Positions 27,346 through 35,617 are shown, numbered from the stretch's first letter. The stretch is DNA of 44,429 bases from an uncultured Desulfovibrio sp. (GCA_944327285.1 CALVHG010000016.1:1-44429); one strand, 5' to 3'. The notes: generated by a model not told the origin, from the letters alone. Numbers and translations are program-made.

Positions 27346-27371
27346 CCCCTGCGACATACGTGTCACAGGGG
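27346..27371 (-). terminator. Terminator of tRNA-Arg
   Basis: On the minus strand CCCCTGTGAC pairs with GTCGCAGGGG (one G-T pair), followed by TCTTTTCTTTT. Confidence 0.75.
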
Positions 27372-27380
27372 CTGAAAAAC

Positions 27381-27457
27381 TGGCGCGCCCGGAAGGAATC
27401 GAACCCTCGACCAAGAGCTTAGAAGGCTCCTGCTCTATCCGACTGAGCTACGGACGC
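27381..27457 (-). tRNA. tRNA-Arg (UCU)
   Basis: Minus-strand cloverleaf: acceptor GCGTCCG/CGGGCGC, D arm GCTC/GAGC, anticodon stem GGAGC/GCTCT with loop CTTCTAA (anticodon TCT), T arm GAGGG loop TTCGATT, discriminator G and encoded CCA. Confidence 0.96.
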
Positions 27458-27466
27458 AACGCCGTT

Positions 27467-27495
27467 CTTATAAGAAGTTGCAGGCGCGAGGTCAA
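27467..27495 (-). promoter_or_regulatory. Promoter of tRNA-Arg
   Basis: TTGACC (27495-27490) and TATAAG (27472-27467) with exactly 17 bp between, about 10 bp before the tRNA. Confidence 0.75.
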
Positions 27496-27802
27496 GTCTG
27501 GGAAGGGCGTTTTCGCCAGCTTCTCCCCATGCTCCGGCAAACAGTAAATGACGCTGCTCTCCTCTGGAAGCAATTTTGATCTTTAGGGGATGGAGCTGAA
27601 AAGCTGTCGCGAAGCTCTCTAGAGAAAAAATTTTGTTCCTAAAAAATAATCAGTAATAACAATATGTTATCTGATAAACTTCCGAAATTATATTCATAGA
27701 TTTTCTCTAGACAAAAAAAGAAAAAATTACACATATCCCATTGAGATAAAAAGAAAAAAAAATAAAAATTCAAAAAAATTTCAGCTATTCCTATTTTTCT
27801 TT
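27496..27802. other. AT-rich, A/T-tract region upstream of porin
   Basis: From about 27620 to 27800 the sequence becomes a run of A4-A9 and T4-T5 tracts, quite unlike the surrounding GC-rich DNA. Phased A tracts can bend DNA and act as UP-type enhancers; that role here is inferred. No gene is supported. Confidence 0.5.
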
Positions 27803-27829
27803 TTGACAAGCCCGGTAAAGGGGTATAAA
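27803..27829 (+). promoter_or_regulatory. Candidate porin promoter
   Basis: TTGACA at 27803-27808 and TATAAA at 27824-27829. The spacing is short (15 bp; 16-17 if the -10 is shifted within the A run). TTTTGACAA is repeated 30 bp downstream. Confidence 0.5.
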
Positions 27830-27841
27830 AATTTTGACAAC

Positions 27842-27979
27842 CAAGGGGAAGCTGGAGGCTACCCATGGCAAGCCGGACAGTCGCGTCCGGTTCCGGCACA
27901 AAACCGGAAAGGAAGGCCCTTCGGGCATGGGCGAAAGCCCCAAGAAATGTCAGCAAAAGAAATTTAAGGAAGGTATGTC
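27842..27979 (+). promoter_or_regulatory. Structured 5' leader of porin mRNA
   Basis: Three compact hairpins in a row: CCGGAC/GTCCGG (27873-27890), GCCC-TTC-GGGC (27916-27926), GGGC-GAAA-GCCC (27929-27940). The first lies inside a GGAGG-preceded ATG frame (27865) that runs past the porin start. It could stabilise the mRNA or control translation. Confidence 0.5.
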
Positions 27980-29494
27980 ATGAAAAAGCTTACCACGCTT
28001 GCGCTTGCCGCTGCTATGGTGATGGGTGCTGCCACATGTGCCAGCGCTATTGATTTCAAGGCCAAGGGTCAGTGGCAGTTCGGCTTCAACGTCGGCGACA
28101 GCACCATGACCAGCAAGGTTAATGGTCATCACACCGACACCAAGGACATCTTCGGCGCTCGTCAGCGTGTGCGTCTGCAGTTGGACGCCGTGGCTTCCGA
28201 AGCCCTGTCCGGCACCGTGTTCTTTGAAATCGGCCATCAGAACTGGGGTAAGGGTGGCGATGGCGCCGCCATGGGCGCTGACGACACTGTGGTGAAGGTT
28301 CGTCAGGCCTACCTCGACTGGGTGGTGCCCCAGACCGACCTGAAGATCCGCATGGGTATCCAGAACCTGAGCCTGCCCAGCGCCGCCGGCGACGGCAACG
28401 TGCTGGACAACACGGATACCGCCGCTATCGTGGCCTCCTATCAGTTCAATGAAAACGTGGGCGCTACCCTGATGTGGGCCCGCCCCTATAACGATAACTT
28501 CACCGGCAGAAGCTCCGGTCGTACTGCTGGCGCTCTGGACAACGTCGATCTGTTCATGCTGTCCGTGCCGCTGACCTTCGACGGCGTGGAAGTGACCCCC
28601 TGGGTCATGTATGGCATGATCGGTAAAAATGCCTTCTCTGCTGGCGAACCCGGCAAGACCGGCGTCAATACCGGCGAAGCTCTGGGCAACTATCCCTTTG
28701 GCTATACTTATGCTGGCAATCGCTACTACGGCAATGGTTACGGTCACGCCTTCTGGGCTGGTCTGCCCATCAAGGTGACCGCGTTTGATCCCTTCAACAT
28801 CGAACTCGACATCAACTACGGTTATGTCAGCAAGATGGGCCGCTACGACGCCTATCGCTATGCGTACACCTCCGGCGCCTACGACTACTTCTACACCCAG
28901 AAGGCCAGCACCAAGCGTGAAGGCTGGTTGGTGAAGGCTCTGGTCGAATACAAGATGGATTGGGGTACTCCCGGCATCTTCGGCTGGTATGCTTCCGGTG
29001 ACGACAGCAACATGAAGAACGGCTCCGAGCGTATGCCCTACCTCTACGCCGAACAGAAGTTCACCAGCATGATGGGTGAAGATGTGGCCTACACCGGCGG
29101 CCACACCGATATGAAGCTGTCCCTCGACGGCTCCTGGGGTGTCGGTCTCCAGATCCGCGATCTGACCTTCGTGGAAGACCTGAAGCACACCCTGCGCGTG
29201 GCCTACTACGGCGGTACCAACGACCGCAAGATGGCTCGCTATGCCAATTACCTGACGGGCGTTGACACTCGGGCTCCGTGGCAGATGAACAAGAAGGATC
29301 TGTACCTGACCGAAAAGGACGGCATCCTTGAGTTCAACGTGAACAGCTACTACCAGCTCTACGAAAACCTGAAGATGGGTCTGGAACTGGCCTACGCCGT
29401 CAACATGATGGACAACAACACGTGGGATCACGTGGCTTCCTACAGCAAGCAGGATATGTGGTCTGCTGACCTGACCTTCACCTACAGCTTCTAA
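27980..29494 (+). CDS. Outer-membrane homotrimeric porin, Desulfovibrio type
   Basis: 504-aa beta-barrel. Signal peptide MKKLTTLALAAAMVMGAATCASA (cleavage before IDF), then alternating amphipathic strands rich in Tyr/Trp/Gly, ending ...SADLTFTYSF with the terminal Phe recognised by the BAM machinery. The opening FKAKGQWQFGFNVGD and RQRVRLQLDAVASEALSGTVFFEIG are typical of the abundant trimeric porins of Desulfovibrio. Codon choice differs from neighbours (more uniform; AAG, CTG, GGT favoured), suggesting high expression, as do the AT-rich upstream region and a strong terminator. AAGGAAGG precedes the ATG. Likely admits small anionic or neutral solutes; specificity unknown. Confidence 0.92.
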   Translation: MKKLTTLALAAAMVMGAATCASAIDFKAKGQWQFGFNVGDSTMTSKVNGHHTDTKDIFGARQRVRLQLDAVASEALSGTVFFEIGHQNWGKGGDGAAMGADDTVVKVRQAYLDWVVPQTDLKIRMGIQNLSLPSAAGDGNVLDNTDTAAIVASYQFNENVGATLMWARPYNDNFTGRSSGRTAGALDNVDLFMLSVPLTFDGVEVTPWVMYGMIGKNAFSAGEPGKTGVNTGEALGNYPFGYTYAGNRYYGNGYGHAFWAGLPIKVTAFDPFNIELDINYGYVSKMGRYDAYRYAYTSGAYDYFYTQKASTKREGWLVKALVEYKMDWGTPGIFGWYASGDDSNMKNGSERMPYLYAEQKFTSMMGEDVAYTGGHTDMKLSLDGSWGVGLQIRDLTFVEDLKHTLRVAYYGGTNDRKMARYANYLTGVDTRAPWQMNKKDLYLTEKDGILEFNVNSYYQLYENLKMGLELAYAVNMMDNNTWDHVASYSKQDMWSADLTFTYSF

Positions 29495-29521
29495 GCTGCG
29501 GGCCTGAAGAAGGCTTTACCG

Positions 29522-29554
29522 AGGGGGAACTCCGCAAGGGGTTCCCCCTTTTTT
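29522..29554 (+). terminator. Porin terminator
   Basis: AGGGGGAAC pairs with GTTCCCCCT around TCCGCAAGGG, followed by a T run. Confidence 0.9.
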
Positions 29555-29583
29555 ATTTTTGTGCCGCGTCGGACAAAAGAGCC

Positions 29584-29672
29584 CAGAGCGAGCGGAAAAA
29601 CCGCGTTTTTTTCCGCGAAACGACAGGCTGTTTGGTTTGAAATGCAAAGTATTTCAAACTGAAATTGCTTTA
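29584..29672 (-). repeat. Element A copy 9 (hairpin 3 and one arm deleted)
   Basis: CAGAGC is fused directly to GAGCGG of hairpin 2; hairpin 3 and most of that arm are missing. Hairpins 2 and 1 and the other end (TTGCTTTA) remain. It follows the porin terminator. Confidence 0.85.
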
Positions 29673-29674
29673 AT

Positions 29675-29740
29675 GGGAGGGGTAGCTCCCGCGTAAGCCA
29701 CCATCGAGGGAGCGTTTTCCCCTCTTCACCATCCGCACAT
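29675..29740. repeat. Degenerate element B-like stretch
   Basis: GGGAGGGG...GAGGGAGCGTTTTCCCCTC next to element A copy 9 has the arm composition of element B, but no clean inverted repeat. Confidence 0.35.
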
Positions 29741-29803
29741 CCAGAAAAACGCGCTAACTCTGCTACCGGCAACGAAAAGCCAACAGAACAGCTTCCTGCT
29801 AAG

Positions 29804-29959
29804 CGGCAGAAAAACGCCTCTCAAAGATATGCGCCAGCGGCAGTGTCCCTGCTGATTTCAAAAATTGTATTCTGCCGAAAGAGAGGCACCCAGACTTGCC
29901 TTGTATACACGGCAAAGACACTCCGATGTCCCTTGCTCCCGGCGCGAGGCAATTTTTTT
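29804..29959 (+). promoter_or_regulatory. Candidate pseudoknot and attenuator or small RNA upstream of nhcA
   Basis: CGGCAGAA (29804-29811) can pair with TTCTGCCG (29870-29877), and GCCTCTC (29816-29822) with GAGAGGC (29881-29887). The two pairings interleave. A hairpin CCTTGC/GCGAGG (29931-29949) followed by CAATTTTTTT resembles a terminator. TTGCC at 29896 can pair with either of two downstream GGCAA copies. Bases 29960-30228 hold a weak promoter but no gene. Confidence 0.4.
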
Positions 29960-30098
29960 CAGGTTGCCGCATAGATATTTTCAAGACTATGCCACCTCCT
30001 GTCACACATCCCAATAAAAACAATGGATTCGGCTTGTTACAAAATTCTCTGCCGGAATTTTTCGTGCGTTTACGACCTTTTGCGAGCGGGGAAGCGCC

Positions 30099-30121
30099 TT
30101 GACGTAGCTCCGTGTGAGGTA
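30099..30121 (+). promoter_or_regulatory. Weak candidate nhc promoter
   Basis: TTGACG, 15-bp gap, then TATACG; a 17-bp reading gives TACGCT. It is about 110 bp before nhcA. Confidence 0.3.
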
Positions 30122-30228
30122 TACGCTCCCAGTAGTCTGTGTGATAGGCTCCACCAGGAGCCTTCGGTACGCCGGGGCGCGCGCTTCTGGCGGTAGGGTA
30201 AATGTTCTGCATGCAAAAGGACAAGCAC

Positions 30229-31191
30229 ATGAGGAACAGCAAAACACTGCTCAGGACTGCGGCGAGCGTCGTGGTCGGCGCGGCATGTCTCCTGCTTGGC
30301 GCAGGCGTCGCGCTTGCCGACGAAGGCAGTTCGGCCGGGCCTGCGGCGCTGACCATGTTCCCGGTCAGCGAAAAGGCCAATCCGGCCAACGCCAACATGA
30401 AGCCCGTGATCTTCAATCACGCCATTCATGAAGGCAAGGTGGAGGATTGCACCACCTGTCACCATACGGGAGACCCCGTAGCCTGTACCACCTGCCATAC
30501 GGTGGAAGGCAAGGCAGAGGGCAACTACATCACGCTTGAGCGCGCCATGCACGCCACCAACATCAAAAAGCGTCCTGAAGACGAAGTGACGCCCCAGAGC
30601 TGCGTGAGCTGCCACGAGGCCCGCTACAAGGAAAACCGGCAGTGCGCCGGTTGTCACGCCATTGTGAAGCCGCAGCGCAACGCTCAGTGGTGCGCCACCT
30701 GTCACAATGCCGACGTGACGCCCGCCGAAATGGCCAAGGGCCGCGCCGACAAGTACACGCTTGACGTTCGCGGCGAACTGGCGCAGCGCACGCTCAAGAA
30801 GAGCACCCCGGTGGAACTCCTGTCGCCCCTGGACGGCCCCCTGACCGTCTACATCGACGAACTGTCCGACAAGTACGAAGGCAACCGCTTCAACCATCGC
30901 CGCCATGTGGCGTCGCTGATGGATCGCATCAAGGACAGCAAGCTCGCCGCGGCCTTCCACAACAATCCTGAAACCCTCTGCGCTACCTGCCACCATCGTA
31001 GCCCGCTTTCCAAGACGCCTCCCAAGTGCGGCAGCTGCCACAGCAAGGAAATCAATCCCGCCGCTCCTGAACGTCCGACCCTCAAGGCGGCTTATCACTT
31101 GCAGTGCATGGGCTGCCATGACGGCATGAACGTGGCTCGCCCGCTGAAGACCTCGTGCGTCACCTGCCACAAGGTCAAGACCGCCGAGTAA
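30229..31191 (+). CDS. nhcA: Nine-haem cytochrome c
   Basis: 320-aa precursor of the periplasmic electron carrier of the Nhc (9Hc) complex. Signal peptide about 1-32, cut after GVALA. Exactly nine CxxCH haem sites are present from C74 (CTTCH) to C310 (CVTCH): CTTCH twice, CVSCH, CAGCH, CATCH twice, CGSCH, CMGCH, CVTCH. The count, their 4+1+4-like grouping, and size match the nine-haem cytochrome of Desulfovibrio desulfuricans, related to the C-terminal part of HmcA. It takes electrons from periplasmic hydrogenase via type I cytochrome c3 and passes them to the membrane subunits. The start at 30229 has AAGGA; two ATGs upstream in frame would add a non-signal extension. Confidence 0.95.
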   Translation: MRNSKTLLRTAASVVVGAACLLLGAGVALADEGSSAGPAALTMFPVSEKANPANANMKPVIFNHAIHEGKVEDCTTCHHTGDPVACTTCHTVEGKAEGNYITLERAMHATNIKKRPEDEVTPQSCVSCHEARYKENRQCAGCHAIVKPQRNAQWCATCHNADVTPAEMAKGRADKYTLDVRGELAQRTLKKSTPVELLSPLDGPLTVYIDELSDKYEGNRFNHRRHVASLMDRIKDSKLAAAFHNNPETLCATCHHRSPLSKTPPKCGSCHSKEINPAAPERPTLKAAYHLQCMGCHDGMNVARPLKTSCVTCHKVKTAE

Positions 31192-31203
31192 GGGGATGAT
31201 GAT

Positions 31204-32322
31204 ATGAACCGCAGAAAATTCCTCACGATTCTTGGAAGCGCGGGCGTCGTTTCCGCTCTGGGCACCGCCAAGGTGGCCAAGGCCAGCGCCACGCATACCT
31301 TCCCCTACTATGATAACAGCTACGGCGTGCTGCACGACACCTCGCGCTGCATTGGCTGCCGCAGCTGCGAAGAAGCCTGCAACAAGATCAACAATCTGCC
31401 CAAGCCCGATCGCCCCTTTGACGATTTGTCCGTCATGGACAAGAAGCGTCGCACTTCGGCGTATCAGTGGACCGTCGTCAACAAGTACGAAGTGGGCGGC
31501 AAGGAAGTCTTCCGTAAGACGCAGTGCTTCCACTGCAACGATCCGGCCTGCGCCTCGGCCTGCTTCGCCAAGTGCTTTTCCAAGCAGCCCGACGGCAGCG
31601 TGGCCTACGACGGCTCCCAGTGCGTGGGCTGCCGCTACTGCATGATCGCCTGTCCCTTCTACGTGCCTGGCTTTGAATACGACGAAGCCTTTGACCCGCT
31701 GGTGCAGAAGTGCACCTTCTGCGAAACCACCCGGTTGCAGAAGGGCCTGCTCCCCGCCTGCGTGGAAGCCTGCCCCGTGGACGCCCTGACCTTTGGTCGT
31801 CGCGGCGATCTCATCAAGCTGGCCCGCAAGCGTATTGCCGACAATCCCGGCAAATACGTGGATTACATCTACGGCGAGCATGACGCCGGCGGCACCGCCT
31901 GGATGGTGCTTGCGCCCGCGCCCAATGCGGAAGCCGCCATTCCTACGGCCAACCCCATTGATGCCGGCCATACCTTTGAAAAAATCGGCCTCGACACCCA
32001 TCTGGGCAATCGTCCCATGGGCGAATACACGTACGGCGCTCTGGGCACCGTGCCCATGATCATCGCATTCTGGCCCCTGCTCTTCGGCGGCGCCTATGCC
32101 ATGACCAAGCGCCGCGAGGCCATGCACAAGGCCGAAACGGAATCCGTCATCAAGACCGCCAAGGAAGATGTGGCGACCGCCATGGATGCCGCCGTGCGCA
32201 CCATCGAGCAGAACCAGGGTCAGCAGGCTGCGGACGAGGCCCGCAAGGCCATGGTCGAGGCTCTCAAGGCCCGCGAAGCGTCGAAGGCTGAGGAGCACGG
32301 CGCGCATGGGGAGGGTAAGTAA
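31204..32322 (+). CDS. nhcB: Nhc complex iron-sulfur subunit (HmcB-like)
   Basis: 372-aa ferredoxin-type subunit with four [4Fe-4S] cysteine sets: C49/52/55/59, C108/111/116/120, C140/143/146/150 and C170/173/186/190. The N-terminus MNRRKFL plus hydrophobic stretch is a twin-arginine-type signal, so the protein faces the periplasm. A C-terminal helix (about 279-300) anchors it, followed by an Ala/Glu-rich coiled tail. The layout is that of HmcB/DsrO-like subunits that link a multihaem cytochrome to an NrfD-type membrane protein. It starts 12 bp after nhcA and ends flush against the nhcC ATG. Confidence 0.93.
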   Translation: MNRRKFLTILGSAGVVSALGTAKVAKASATHTFPYYDNSYGVLHDTSRCIGCRSCEEACNKINNLPKPDRPFDDLSVMDKKRRTSAYQWTVVNKYEVGGKEVFRKTQCFHCNDPACASACFAKCFSKQPDGSVAYDGSQCVGCRYCMIACPFYVPGFEYDEAFDPLVQKCTFCETTRLQKGLLPACVEACPVDALTFGRRGDLIKLARKRIADNPGKYVDYIYGEHDAGGTAWMVLAPAPNAEAAIPTANPIDAGHTFEKIGLDTHLGNRPMGEYTYGALGTVPMIIAFWPLLFGGAYAMTKRREAMHKAETESVIKTAKEDVATAMDAAVRTIEQNQGQQAADEARKAMVEALKAREASKAEEHGAHGEGK

Positions 32323-33537
32323 ATGGAAAATCACAGCATTGTCATTCCTACCAAGGATAAAATGCTCAACCTCGGCGAATTCTCGCTGAAGCGTCCGGGC
32401 AACATGATCACGGCCGTCATCCTTGTGGTGGGCTTCGTCCTGACGGTGATTCGCTTCACTCAGGGCATCGGCTCCATCACCAATCTTGACGACAACGCCC
32501 CCTGGGGCATGTGGATCGGCTTCGACCTGCTCTGCGGCGTGTGCCTTGCCGCCGGTGGCTACTTCACCACCGTGGCCTGCTACGTCATGGGCATGAAGCA
32601 TTTCCACTCGGCCGTGCGTCCGGCCATTACCACGGCCTTCCTTGGCTATGCCTTCGTGGTCTTTGCGCTGCTTTATGACCTCGGTCATCCGCTGCGCCTG
32701 CCCTACATGTTCTTCTTCCCCGGCACGACCTCCGTTCTGTTTGAAGTGGGTCTGTGCGTGGCCACCTACCTCACGGTGCTCTTTATCGAGTTCTCCGTGG
32801 CGCCCATGGAATGGCTCTCTCAGAAGTTCCCCTTCCTCATCAAGTGGCGCAAGATTGTTGTTCGCTGCACCATCATTCTGACCATCTTCGGCGTGTGCCT
32901 TTCCACCCTGCATCAGTCTTCGCTGGGTTCGCTCTACCTCATCGCTCCCGGCAAGCTGCATCCGCTGTGGTATTCGCCCTTCCTGCCCATGTTCTTCTTC
33001 GTGAGCTCCATGGCTGCGGGCGCCTCGATGGTTATCTTTGAAGGCATGTGGGCCCACAAGGGCGTGCATCACTATATGGACGCCACGCACCTGCGCGAAG
33101 CTGACGAAGTGGTCTTCAGCTTCTCCAAGGCTGCTGCGTTCATCCTCATCAGCTACTTCATGCTGAAGTTCATCGACATGCTGGTTCAGGCCAACCTGCC
33201 CTACCTCTGCACCGGTTACGGCGCGTGGTGGCTGGTGGAAATGCTCGGCTTCGTGCTGCTGCCCGCCCTGCTCTACGCCAAGGGTTCGCGTGACCGTAAC
33301 GTCTCCCTGTGCCGCCTTGCTTCCTGCAATGCCGTGCTCGGTATCGTGCTGAACCGCTTCAACGTGTCCATGATCGCCTTCAACTACAACATTCCCGCCG
33401 CCGAGCGCTATGTGCCCAGCATCTGGGAAGTGTGCATCTCCATCTTCGTGGTGACGCTGATCGTGACCGTGTACCGCTTCATCGTCTACCACATGCCGGT
33501 GCTCTACGAACACCCCAACTTCAAGGACGCCCACTAG
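32323..33537 (+). CDS. nhcC: Nhc complex NrfD-family membrane subunit (HmcC-like)
   Basis: 404-aa integral membrane protein with about ten helices, NrfD/PsrC family. It is expected to carry electrons between the iron-sulfur subunit and the menaquinone pool, without its own cofactors. Typical stretches are NAPWGMWIGFDLLCGVCLAAGGY near the N-terminus and the later GHPLRLPYMFFFPGTTSVLFEVGL. The ATG follows the nhcB TAA directly; GAGGG of nhcB serves as ribosome site, so translation is coupled. Confidence 0.93.
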   Translation: MENHSIVIPTKDKMLNLGEFSLKRPGNMITAVILVVGFVLTVIRFTQGIGSITNLDDNAPWGMWIGFDLLCGVCLAAGGYFTTVACYVMGMKHFHSAVRPAITTAFLGYAFVVFALLYDLGHPLRLPYMFFFPGTTSVLFEVGLCVATYLTVLFIEFSVAPMEWLSQKFPFLIKWRKIVVRCTIILTIFGVCLSTLHQSSLGSLYLIAPGKLHPLWYSPFLPMFFFVSSMAAGASMVIFEGMWAHKGVHHYMDATHLREADEVVFSFSKAAAFILISYFMLKFIDMLVQANLPYLCTGYGAWWLVEMLGFVLLPALLYAKGSRDRNVSLCRLASCNAVLGIVLNRFNVSMIAFNYNIPAAERYVPSIWEVCISIFVVTLIVTVYRFIVYHMPVLYEHPNFKDAH

Positions 33538-33556
33538 GCCCTGACAGGAGATCATT

Positions 33557-33712
33557 ATGGACTTCCATACCTTCTATGACTACTTCCTGTATACGAAGAG
33601 CTGGGCCTATGTGATGATGTTCGTCACCCTGCCGCTCTACGTCATCGTCTGGAACACGCTGCTCTATCCCAAGAAGGGCAGCTGGTTCAAGGATGAAAAC
33701 GAAAAGCATTAG
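33557..33712 (+). CDS. nhcD: Nhc complex small membrane subunit (HmcD-like)
   Basis: 51-aa protein with one transmembrane helix (about residues 17-36, FVTLPLYVIVWNTLL) and a charged C-terminus. AGGAG lies seven bases before the ATG, 19 bp after nhcC. Size, position and topology fit the fourth gene of the known 9hcA-D operon. Its biochemical role is not established. Confidence 0.85.
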   Translation: MDFHTFYDYFLYTKSWAYVMMFVTLPLYVIVWNTLLYPKKGSWFKDENEKH

Positions 33713-33726
33713 GCCCTGAACAATGA

Positions 33727-33764
33727 AAAGGCTCCGGTTCCATGAACCGGAGCCTTTTTCTTTT
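33727..33764 (+). terminator. nhc operon terminator
   Basis: AAGGCTCCGGTTC pairs with GAACCGGAGCCTT across a three-base loop, then TTTCTTTTT. It begins 15 bp after the nhcD stop. Confidence 0.92.
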
Positions 33765-33878
33765 TGCACCGTGGCGATTCCGTCCGCCATAACTTGCTTT
33801 TCCCAGCAAATCAGGTAACATCAAAGTCCAGAAGGTGCGCTTCCGCACAAACTTAAAAGACATTCTGGAGTATCCCCT

Positions 33879-34796
33879 ATGCGCATGAAAGCATCTTTGG
33901 CAATGGCGATTTTCCTTGCCTTTGCCTGTGTCTCGATGACACCGGACATCACCGACGCTGCCCGTCTCGGCGGAGGCCGTTCGTTCGGCAGCCAGCCTGC
34001 CATGCGGCAGAGCGCGCCTGCTCCCGTGCAGCGGCCCCAGACCGCGCAGCAGCGGCAAATGCAGCAAAATGCCCCGCAACAGCGCAGCGGATTCCTCGGA
34101 GGCATGGGCGGCATTCTCGGCGGCGTGCTCGCCGGCACCCTCATCGGTTCCCTGCTCTCCGGCGGCGGCTTCAGCGGCGGCGGTCTCATGGACATCATTC
34201 TGCTGGCCGCCATCGCCTTTATCGCCTACAAGCTCTTCAGCCGTCGTCGCGCGCCCGCGCCGGCTGCCGCCACCGCCGCGCCTGGCGGTATGGCGGCCCC
34301 TCAGGCTCCCTATCAGCCCATGGAGCGTGAAGACATGCAGCAGACTGCCGCCGGCAACGCCTGGGGCGGTCTGAGCAGCCAGCCCATGGCCAGCGCCGCG
34401 GCTGTCAACGGTCCTACGCTGCCCGCAGGCTTCGATGCCGAAGAGTTCCTCCGCGGCGCCAAAATGGCCTATACTCGCCTGCAAAAGGCCTGGGATTCCC
34501 GCGATCTGAACGACATAGCCCAGTTTGCCAGCCCCGCCGTCATGGAGGCCGTGCGCGAACAGCTTCAGGCGGAGCCCACGCCCACCACAACGGAACTTCT
34601 GCTTGTCAATGCCCAGCTGCTGGAAGTTACGCAGGAGCCCGGCGGCGTGGAGCGGGCGCAGGTCTACTTCGATGTGCTGATGCGCGAGGACCCCAAACAG
34701 GAAACTCCCTCCAGCGTCCGCGAAATCTGGCACTTTATGCGTGCAAACGCGCAGAGCATGTGGCGTCTGGACGGTATCCAGCAGGTTGACGCCTAA
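33879..34796 (+). CDS. Tim44-like domain protein, exported
   Basis: 305-aa protein. N-terminal signal or anchor (about 5-27), a Gln/Pro-rich linker, a Gly-rich stretch (about 71-101), a transmembrane helix (about 104-117), an Ala/Pro linker, and a C-terminal Tim44-like domain (about 185-300) with FLRGAKMAYTRLQKAWDSRDLNDIAQFASPAVMEAVREQL. Bacterial Tim44-like proteins of this layout are membrane-associated and mostly uncharacterised; some bind phospholipid or act as adaptors. GGAG is ten bases before the ATG. It is monocistronic and ends seven bases before element A copy 10. Confidence 0.85.
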   Translation: MRMKASLAMAIFLAFACVSMTPDITDAARLGGGRSFGSQPAMRQSAPAPVQRPQTAQQRQMQQNAPQQRSGFLGGMGGILGGVLAGTLIGSLLSGGGFSGGGLMDIILLAAIAFIAYKLFSRRRAPAPAAATAAPGGMAAPQAPYQPMEREDMQQTAAGNAWGGLSSQPMASAAAVNGPTLPAGFDAEEFLRGAKMAYTRLQKAWDSRDLNDIAQFASPAVMEAVREQLQAEPTPTTTELLLVNAQLLEVTQEPGGVERAQVYFDVLMREDPKQETPSSVREIWHFMRANAQSMWRLDGIQQVDA

Positions 34797-34802
34797 TCCT
34801 GT

Positions 34803-34949
34803 TAGAGCGTTTTAGCTTTAAAAAAGATAAAACGCGAGGCGGCGATACTGCGCCGCCCGGCCTAAAGCGAGCGGAAAAACCGCGTTTTTCCGCGAAACGA
34901 CAGGCCGTATAGTTTGGAACGCACAGCGTTTCAAACTGAAAAAGCTCTG
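34803..34949 (-). repeat. Element A copy 10 (full length, inverted)
   Basis: 147 bp, TAGAGC to GCTCTG. Hairpin 1 is TTTGGAACGC-ACA-GCGTTTCAAA. Confidence 0.93.
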
Positions 34950-35060
34950 GAAGGGAAGAAATCCCCTTAGTTGCAGCCAATGTCCGTCAGGACCTCTCCT
35001 AACGGAAACTATTTCCCCCTCTTGGGGCGTTGGTCGCAGCAAAAGGGATTTCTTCCCTTC
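34950..35060. repeat. Element B copy 7
   Basis: Perfect 16-bp inverted arms, GAAGGGAAGAAATCCC at 34950-34965 and its complement at 35045-35060. The internal AATGTCCGTCAGGACCTCTCC is shared in part with the copy near 41.6 kb. It directly follows element A copy 10. Confidence 0.75.
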
Positions 35061-35267
35061 TCACATTCTCCCTTCTCCGAAGCCCCCGCTCGTCATAGCA
35101 GGTGCGGAGAAGAGGTTTTCAGCATGGGGCTCGCTAGCTCCGCTGAAACACGCCACCTGAAAAAGCTCCCCTGCTTCTTGCCCCATGATAAAAGGAGAAT
35201 ACTCTCTCCACAGCGCGCTTTTCTTCCCCCCCAAAAACCTTGAACGCCAACGACGTTTCCTGCGACA

Positions 35268-35411
35268 TAGAGCGCTTTACCTTTGAAAAAGGTAAACTGC
35301 GAAGCGGCACCCGTCGCTCGGCCTGTCGTTTCGCGGAAAGACCGCGCTTTTCCGCGAAACGACAGGCCGTATGGTTTGAAATGCGAAGCATTTCAACCTG
35401 AAAATGCTCTA
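35268..35411 (-). repeat. Element A copy 11 (rearranged core)
   Basis: Both ends are present, but the core has become a perfect 21-bp inverted repeat (35319-35339 and 35349-35369, beginning CGGCCTGTCGTTTCGCGG), replacing hairpin 3. Hairpin 1 is TTTGAAATGC-GAA-GCATTTCAAC. The 35061-35267 stretch before it shows nothing recognisable. Confidence 0.88.
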
Positions 35412-35473
35412 AGGACCTGCCCTCTTTTCTTCATTGTGAGTAAAGTACGCAGCCTCTTTTCTCGCCTCAAAAA

Positions 35474-35510
35474 GCAGCAGGACATGCCGAAACTCGGCAT
35501 GTCCTGCTGC
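35474..35510 (-). terminator. Terminator of DUF3179 gene
   Basis: 16-bp perfect stem (GCAGCAGGACATGCCG) with a five-base loop; on the minus strand it is followed by TTTTTGAGG. It lies about 108 bp past the stop. Confidence 0.75.
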
Positions 35511-35617
35511 TTGTACTCTCTATTTTTTCCGATCTGATTGCTCTTCCGTCCAGGTCATCCTTCCAGATAACACACGTTGAGGGAGAAAGATCGGGGCCCC
35601 CGAAAAACGAAAGAAAC

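Noticed and set aside
30070..33555. 1161-codon open frame antisense to nhcA-nhcC
   Set aside because: It is a GC-rich shadow of three strongly supported genes, with low-complexity His/Gly/Val content and no recognisable domain.
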